A stretch of DNA of 37,093 nt. Origin: an uncultured Clostridia bacterium (GTDB lineage: Bacteria; Bacillota; Clostridia; TANB77; CAG-508). Made by a program: the position numbers and the translations under genes. Position 1 is the first letter of the stretch; every line of letters starts with the position of its first letter. The notes beneath the pieces were generated by a model. It was not told the origin of the DNA and ran no database searches. It saw nothing but the letters and a program-made list of their open reading frames with translations. Below are positions 31,570-37,093 of this stretch, piece by piece. The DNA lies in assembly GCA_947631335.1 (NCBI GenBank), contig CANRKZ010000010.1, forward strand, positions 1 through 37,093, written 5' to 3'.

Positions 31570-31612
31570 TAATGTCGCATTGGGAATCGTTTCTCATGCG
31601 ACATTGTTTATT
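31570..31612 (+). terminator. Rho-independent terminator after mreB
   Basis: AATGTCGCAT-tgggaatcgtttctc-ATGCGACATT followed by gTTTATTTT. Confidence 0.75.
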
Positions 31613-31645
31613 TTAAAAATAAATAATTGAAAGAAAAGAGAAAAT

Positions 31646-32965
31646 ATGGAAAAGATAGGAATGAAAAAAGTAGCTTTTATTACACTAGGATGCAAAGTGA
31701 ATCAATATGAAACAAATGGGATGATACAGCAGTTTATAAAAAGTGGATATCAAGTAGTAGAACCAAACGAAAAAGCAGATATATACATAATTAATACTTG
31801 TACAGTTACCAATATGTCAGATAGAAAGTCAAGACAAATGCTTCGAAGAGTAAGACAATGTAATCCACAAGCAATTGTTGTTGCATGTGGATGTTATGTA
31901 CAAGTAGCTAAAAAAGAATTAGAAAAAATACAAGAAATTGATTTAATTTTAGGAAATAACGAAAAAAAAGATATTGTAAAATATATAGAAGAATATAGAA
32001 AAAAACAAAACAAACAAATTGAAATAGAAGATGTTATGAGACAAACAAAGTTTGTTGATTTTGGAGAAGTTACTTATACAGAAAAGACAAGAGCTGTTAT
32101 TAAAATACAAGATGGATGTGACAGATTTTGTTCATATTGTATTATTCCCTATGCACGAGGAAGAGTAAGGAGCAGAAGACCAGAAAGTATCTTATTAGAA
32201 ATAAAAGAGATTGTAAAGCAAGGAATCAAAGAAATTGTTATAACTGGAATTCATGTAGCCTCCTATGGAAAAGATTTTAAACAGGAATATCAATTGATTG
32301 ATTTATTGGAAGAAATAAATCAAATAGAAGGAATTGAAAGAATTCGATTAGGGTCTATAGAGCCTTTATTAATTAACGAAGAATTCATGAAAAGACTTAT
32401 AAAATTAAAAAAAGTATGCCATCATTTCCATTTATCTTTACAAAGTGGATGTGATGAAACTTTAGAAAGAATGAATCGAAGATATACAACCAGTCAGTTT
32501 ATAAATATTGTAAATATTTTGAGAAAATATTATAAAGATGTCATATTGACAACAGATATTATTGTTGGATTTCCTGGAGAAACGGAAGAAGAATTTTCTA
32601 AAACATATGAGTTCTTAAAAAATATAGAATTTTACAAAATGCATGTATTCAAGTATTCTCCACGAAAAGGAACAAAAGCAGCCAAAATGAAAGAACAAAT
32701 CGATGGAAATAAAAAAGAAGAAAGAAGTCAGAAATTAATAGAATTATCCAATCAGATTGAAGAAAAGTATCATAAAAGTTATTTAGGAAAAAAGGTAGAA
32801 GTATTATTTGAAGAAAAAAAAGATGGAGTTTATAAGGGACATACTCAAAATTATCTACTAGCATATTTGCCAGAAGAACAAGTAAAAGCACATGGAATTG
32901 AAAATGAGATAATAGAAGTGAAATGTACTTGTGCTAGAAAGGATTATCTTTTAGTAGAAATATAA
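31646..32965 (+). CDS. mtaB: tRNA (t6A37) methylthiotransferase MtaB, radical SAM
   Basis: FITLGCKVNQYETNGM, CDRFCSYCIIPYARGRVRSR, TGIHVASYGKD, C-terminal TRAM-like region. Confidence 0.94.
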   Translation: MEKIGMKKVAFITLGCKVNQYETNGMIQQFIKSGYQVVEPNEKADIYIINTCTVTNMSDRKSRQMLRRVRQCNPQAIVVACGCYVQVAKKELEKIQEIDLILGNNEKKDIVKYIEEYRKKQNKQIEIEDVMRQTKFVDFGEVTYTEKTRAVIKIQDGCDRFCSYCIIPYARGRVRSRRPESILLEIKEIVKQGIKEIVITGIHVASYGKDFKQEYQLIDLLEEINQIEGIERIRLGSIEPLLINEEFMKRLIKLKKVCHHFHLSLQSGCDETLERMNRRYTTSQFINIVNILRKYYKDVILTTDIIVGFPGETEEEFSKTYEFLKNIEFYKMHVFKYSPRKGTKAAKMKEQIDGNKKEERSQKLIELSNQIEEKYHKSYLGKKVEVLFEEKKDGVYKGHTQNYLLAYLPEEQVKAHGIENEIIEVKCTCARKDYLLVEI

Positions 32966-32967
32966 CA

Positions 32968-32997
32968 ATGTAATAAAAATGTAATAAATACGTAACA
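32968..32997. promoter_or_regulatory. Three direct repeats (ATGTAATA / ATGTAATA / ACGTAACA) with 11-bp period
   Basis: Repeat units start at 32968, 32979 and 32990, about 30 bp upstream of the -35 at 33028. Confidence 0.6.
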
Positions 32998-33027
32998 AAT
33001 ATTTAATATAAAAAACAGTAGAATAGC

Positions 33028-33056
33028 TTGAATATCATGGAAAAATATAGTATAAC
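33028..33056 (+). promoter_or_regulatory. Putative promoter for the 110-aa protein gene
   Basis: TTGAAT - 17 nt - TATAAC. Confidence 0.55.
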
Positions 33057-33096
33057 TAAAGTAACATTGTGAATAAATACAAAGGAGGAAATAGGA

Positions 33097-33429
33097 ATGG
33101 CAGATTTAGGAGAAGAAAACAAGGTATCAGGCGTTTTTGGAGGGGTAGAATTTAATAATAATTCAACAAAAGAGGAAGAAAATTTTCAAAATGCAGGAAC
33201 AATCAGAAATAATAATTTACCAGTAAAAACAGGATTCTGGAATAAATTTAAAAATTTCTGGTTACAAGAAATTGATTGGAATAAAGAAATAAAAGTAGAA
33301 TTAACACCTTATCAACAAAAAATTGAAGATGAAATAAATGAGTTTTTACATCAAGAGATAACTTGGCAAAAAGTACACGATTTTTTATTCCAAGAAATAA
33401 CATTTGGAAAAAAGAAAAACCAAGCTTAA
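33097..33429 (+). CDS. Small protein of unknown function (110 aa) with three aromatic QEI motifs
   Basis: Strong RBS aaaggagg at a suitable spacing, plausible promoter and terminator. Motifs NFWLQEIDWNKE / EFLHQEITWQKV / DFLFQEITFGKK. Confidence 0.85.
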   Translation: MADLGEENKVSGVFGGVEFNNNSTKEEENFQNAGTIRNNNLPVKTGFWNKFKNFWLQEIDWNKEIKVELTPYQQKIEDEINEFLHQEITWQKVHDFLFQEITFGKKKNQA

Positions 33430-33473
33430 AACATGTCTTTATTTTTAATTGTAAATTTTAGGTAAATTAAAAT

Positions 33474-33513
33474 AAAAGTATAGCACAATTAAGAAATATG
33501 TGCTATACTTTTT
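33474..33513 (+). terminator. Rho-independent terminator
   Basis: AAAAGTATAGCACA-attaagaaata-TGTGCTATACTTTTT. Confidence 0.88.
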
Positions 33514-33602
33514 GTGTTATAGAGAAGAAAATACAGCAGAAATGTATATAAAAATAAATATAAAAAAGTAATAATAGGGTAGAAAAAAGAAAGGAGGATG
33601 GA

Positions 33603-33647
33603 GTGATATCAAAAATGGATATTTTATCCTTTTGGAAACGCTCCTAA
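33603..33647 (+). CDS. Putative 14-aa leader ORF upstream of radA (VISKMDILSFWKRS)
   Basis: GTG start 5 nt after AAAGGAGG; stop 6 nt before the radA ATG. Confidence 0.35.
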   Translation: MISKMDILSFWKRS

Positions 33648-33653
33648 TAAGAT

Positions 33654-35012
33654 ATGGCAAAAAGTAAAACTATTTTTGTTTGTAGTGAGTGTGGAAATGA
33701 GTCTAGTAAGTGGCTAGGAAAATGTCCTGCATGTAATAGTTGGAATACTTTTTATGAACAAAAAATAGTAGAAGGTAAGAAGAAAGATAAAATAGAAAAA
33801 GCAATAATAGTTCCTCAAACTTTAAATTCCTATGAAGCAAAAGAAACATTAAGAATTCATACAGGCTTTCAGGAACTGGATAGAGTTCTGGGAGGAGGTT
33901 TAGTAAAAGGTTCCTTAGTATTACTAGGTGGAGAACCTGGAATTGGAAAATCTACTCTTATCCTACAGATTTGTGATAAAATAAAAGGTGATGGGAAAGT
34001 ATTATATGTTTCAGGAGAAGAATCTGCTGAACAGATAAAACTAAGAGCAGATCGATTGGGGATCAATAATGAAGATATTTTATTTTTAGGAGAAACGGAT
34101 ATCGATATTGTAAATCAAGCAATTATCAATGTAAATCCTAAATTAGTTATTATTGATTCGATACAAACTATGTATTCAGATGAATTAACAGCAGCGGCTG
34201 GAAGTGTTAGTCAAGTAAGAGAAATCACTGCACAAGTTATGCGAATTTGTAAATCAAAGGCGATTACAACTATTATTATAGGACATGTTACTAAGGAAGG
34301 AAATATAGCAGGGCCAAGAGTTTTAGAACATATGGTAGATACAGTCTTATATTTAGAAGGAGAACGATATTTTTCGTATCGAATTTTAAGAGGAGTCAAA
34401 AACAGATTTGGTTCAACAAATGAAATTGGTATGTTTGAAATGCAAGAAAAGGGAATGTGTGAGATTACCAATCCATCGGATATATTAATATCAGAAAGAG
34501 AAGATAATCCAGCAGGATCTTGTATTGTATCTAGTATGGAGGGAACAAGACCGATTTTAGTTGAGTTACAAGCCTTAACATCACAAACAATATTTGGCTA
34601 TCCAAAAAGAACTGCTAATGGAATAGATTATAATAGACTCGCTTTGTTAATGGCAGTGTTAGAGAAAAAAGCAGGTTTAATGCTTGGATCACAAGATGTA
34701 TATTTAAATGTAGTAGGAGGATTAAAAATTAATGAACCATCTATTGATTTAGGAATTATGCTAGTAACGGCATCTAGTTTTAAAAATATACCCATTCCAA
34801 AAGATATGATTATTATAGGTGAAGTTGGACTGACAGGAGAAGTCAGAAGGATTAACTTAATAGAAAAAAGATTGAAGGAAGCAGAAAAGTTAGGATTTAA
34901 AAGTTGCATCATTCCAGAAAGTAATAAAAAGGACTTGAAAGATAAATATAAATTAGATATAATAGGCACTAAGGACATTAATGATGCGATGAAAAAGGTT
35001 GGGATAAAATAA
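33654..35012 (+). CDS. radA: DNA repair protein RadA
   Basis: FVCSECGNESSKWLGKCPACNSWNTF zinc finger, GGEPGIGKSTL, KNRFGSTNEIGMFEM, YLNVVGGLKINEPSIDLGI. Confidence 0.97.
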   Translation: MAKSKTIFVCSECGNESSKWLGKCPACNSWNTFYEQKIVEGKKKDKIEKAIIVPQTLNSYEAKETLRIHTGFQELDRVLGGGLVKGSLVLLGGEPGIGKSTLILQICDKIKGDGKVLYVSGEESAEQIKLRADRLGINNEDILFLGETDIDIVNQAIINVNPKLVIIDSIQTMYSDELTAAAGSVSQVREITAQVMRICKSKAITTIIIGHVTKEGNIAGPRVLEHMVDTVLYLEGERYFSYRILRGVKNRFGSTNEIGMFEMQEKGMCEITNPSDILISEREDNPAGSCIVSSMEGTRPILVELQALTSQTIFGYPKRTANGIDYNRLALLMAVLEKKAGLMLGSQDVYLNVVGGLKINEPSIDLGIMLVTASSFKNIPIPKDMIIIGEVGLTGEVRRINLIEKRLKEAEKLGFKSCIIPESNKKDLKDKYKLDIIGTKDINDAMKKVGIK

Positions 35013-35036
35013 CTTAAACAGAAGGGAGAATTAGTA

Positions 35037-36116
35037 TTGAGAAAAGGCAAAGAGGATAATATTACAGAAATTTTAAAACTAATTGCACCAGGAACTCCAA
35101 TACGAGATGGATTAGAAAATATTTTAAGAGCAAGAACAGGAGCTTTATTATTAATAACAGATAATAACGAGGTATTAAAAGAAATAGTAGACGGTGGATT
35201 TATTATAAATGAAGACTATTCATCATCTAAATTATATGAACTTGCTAAAATGGATGGAGCAATTGTGCTAAGTGGAGATCTGAAAAAAATCTTGTATGCG
35301 AATGCTCAATTGATACCATCTTACGAAATTATGACCTTAGAAACAGGGACAAGACATAGAACAGCTGAAAGAACAGCGAAGCAAACAGGGGAATTAGTGA
35401 TTAGTATATCACAAAGAAGAAATATAATAACAGTATTTAAAGGAAATGACAGGTATATATTAGAAGATACAAATGCTGTATTAAATAAGGCAAATCAAGC
35501 AATACAAACACTTGAAAAATATAAAAAAGTCTTTGACAATAAACTAAGTATTTTAAATGAATATGAATTTAATGATATTGTAACTTTACAAAATGTTATT
35601 GTAGCAATTCAAAGAGCAGAAATGGTAATGAAAATTGTAGAAGAGATCCAAAGACAAATTTATGAATTAGGTGATGATGGTAGACTTGTAAAAATGCAAT
35701 TAGAAGAATTAATTGGAGGACTTGAAAAAGAAGAATTGCTAATTATAAAGGATTATAGGGTACCAAGTAGAAAAAAGAAAACTCCGGAAGAAATTATAGA
35801 ATGCTTAGAAGAATTAAGCTATGAAGATTTATCAAAAGAATCAATTATTGCCAAATTATTAGGATATGAAAATTTTGATAATTATGAAGAAGTAGCTGTT
35901 TATACAAAAGGATATCGAATTTTGAACAAGATACCGAGAATGCCATCCAATATAGTAGAAAATTTAGTAGATTCTTTTAAATCTTTTCAGCATATACTAG
36001 CAGCTGATATTGAGAGTTTAGACGAAGTAGATGGCATTGGAGAGGTAAGAGCAGGGACAATTAAACAATCTTTAAAAAGAATGCAAGAACAATTTATTTT
36101 TGATAATTTAATTTAA
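35037..36116 (+). CDS. disA: Diadenylate cyclase / DNA integrity scanning protein DisA
   Basis: DGAIVLSGDLKKILYANAQL, TGTRHRTAERTAKQT (RHR), HhH region DEVDGIGEVRAGTIKQSL. TTG start after aagggag. Confidence 0.95.
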   Translation: MRKGKEDNITEILKLIAPGTPIRDGLENILRARTGALLLITDNNEVLKEIVDGGFIINEDYSSSKLYELAKMDGAIVLSGDLKKILYANAQLIPSYEIMTLETGTRHRTAERTAKQTGELVISISQRRNIITVFKGNDRYILEDTNAVLNKANQAIQTLEKYKKVFDNKLSILNEYEFNDIVTLQNVIVAIQRAEMVMKIVEEIQRQIYELGDDGRLVKMQLEELIGGLEKEELLIIKDYRVPSRKKKTPEEIIECLEELSYEDLSKESIIAKLLGYENFDNYEEVAVYTKGYRILNKIPRMPSNIVENLVDSFKSFQHILAADIESLDEVDGIGEVRAGTIKQSLKRMQEQFIFDNLI

Positions 36117-36133
36117 GAAAGGAAGAATAAAAA

Positions 36134-36928
36134 ATGAAGAAAACGAAAAATATTATATGGGTTATAGCACTAATTTTAGTAATTCTATTAATAGGAGTAA
36201 TAGCTTTTGGATACTATAAGAATGCAACAATGGAGGTGAAAAATCCAGTTGCAACAATAGAAGTAGAAAATTTTGGAACAATAAAGGTAGAATTATATCC
36301 AGATTTAGCACCTGAAACAGTTGCAAATTTTATAACACTTGCTAATAGAAGTTTTTATGACGGACTAACTTTTCATAGAATAGTAAAAGACTTTATGATT
36401 CAAGGTGGAGATAAAGAGGGCACAGGAAGTGGTTCTGCTAACATTTCAGACTTAAAAGATGGTGGAGAAGATGAGCAATATTCCATTAAAGGAGAATTTA
36501 TTGCAAACGGAATAGATAATAAATTAAAATTTGAAGAAGGCGTTATTGGTATGGCAAGAAATGATTATACACAATATTCATCTTCTTTAAAAGAAGAATC
36601 TTATAACTCAGGAAGTTCTCAGTTCTTTATTATGACAAAAAATAATACATCTTTAAATGGTTATTATACATCTTTTGGAAAAGTAATAGAAGGTATGGAT
36701 ATAGTTCACAAAATAGAACAAGTAGAAGTAAAAGCAGCGGATAATGGCCAAGAAACAGAAAACGCAGAAGTTAGTACACCAGTCAATCCAGTTAAAATTA
36801 ATACTATTAGAGTAGAAACCAATGGAATTGATTATGGCTTACCAGAAACTTTAACACCTTTTGATTATACGACATGGATGTATCAACAATATGGAATTGA
36901 TCCAAATAATTATACTACGACAGAATAA
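36134..36928 (+). CDS. Membrane-anchored cyclophilin-type peptidyl-prolyl cis-trans isomerase
   Basis: N-terminal TM anchor, then VELYPDLAPETVANFITLANRSFYDGLTFHRIVKDFMIQGGDKEGTGSG, GSSQFFIMTKN. Confidence 0.92.
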   Translation: MKKTKNIIWVIALILVILLIGVIAFGYYKNATMEVKNPVATIEVENFGTIKVELYPDLAPETVANFITLANRSFYDGLTFHRIVKDFMIQGGDKEGTGSGSANISDLKDGGEDEQYSIKGEFIANGIDNKLKFEEGVIGMARNDYTQYSSSLKEESYNSGSSQFFIMTKNNTSLNGYYTSFGKVIEGMDIVHKIEQVEVKAADNGQETENAEVSTPVNPVKINTIRVETNGIDYGLPETLTPFDYTTWMYQQYGIDPNNYTTTE

Positions 36929-36950
36929 TATAAAAAAATAAAAAAAGTAG

Positions 36951-36980
36951 TTGACAAATAGGGTGGAAATTGGTTATAAT
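36951..36980 (+). promoter_or_regulatory. tRNA promoter
   Basis: Consensus TTGACA - 18 nt - TATAAT. Confidence 0.75.
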
Positions 36981-37018
36981 AATTAATGTGCTCGATGGTT
37001 TAAGTGCACGTAAACAAT

Positions 37019-37093
37019 GGTGGATGTAGCGTAGTTGGTTAACGCGCCAGTTTGTGGCACTGGAGACCGTGGGTTCGAGTCCCATCTTCCACC
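37019..37093 (+). tRNA. tRNA-His (anticodon GTG)
   Basis: G-1 plus GTGGATG acceptor, D-stem GCGT/ACGC, anticodon stem CCAGT-TTGTGGC-ACTGG, T-arm GTGGG-TTCGAGT-CCCAT, acceptor CTTCCAC and C73. The window ends at C73. Confidence 0.95.

Overview
The window is AT-rich DNA from a low-GC Gram-positive bacterium. It looks Clostridia-like, because ChW repeats are typical of that group. It falls into three blocks. (1) 12-7331: two large secreted cell-wall hydrolases built from Clostridial hydrophobic W (ChW) repeats, one ending in a GH25 lysozyme and one in a glucosaminidase-type domain. (2) 7547-25652: a surface-polysaccharide locus. It has a nucleotide-sugar and aminosugar module (WecE-like aminotransferase, ATP-grasp, SDR epimerase, second DegT-like enzyme), an Arn-like lipid-carrier set (polyprenyl-P GT2, two half-size SMR/EamA proteins, a large polytopic membrane protein), a complete dTDP-L-rhamnose cassette (rfbD-A-C-B), a Wzm/Wzt-type ABC exporter, four glycosyltransferases and a GtrA/GtrB-like pair. 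(3) 25764-37093: housekeeping genes trpS, obg, dCMP deaminase, rimI/tsaB/tsaE (minus strand), a frameshifted mreB, mtaB, a small three-motif protein, radA, disA, a membrane-anchored cyclophilin and tRNA-His(GTG). The main points to follow up are: the Arn-like aminosugar/lipid-carrier module with an embedded ATP-grasp enzyme; a 127-bp inverted-repeat element that supplies the trpS stop codon; a single-base frameshift in mreB at a CTT-CGG site; 11-bp-phased GTAAY direct repeats in two unrelated promoter regions; a near-perfect 651-bp tandem duplication in the lysozyme gene; a three-motif small orphan protein; and a short leader ORF before radA. All family calls were made by eye from the translations, with no database search.
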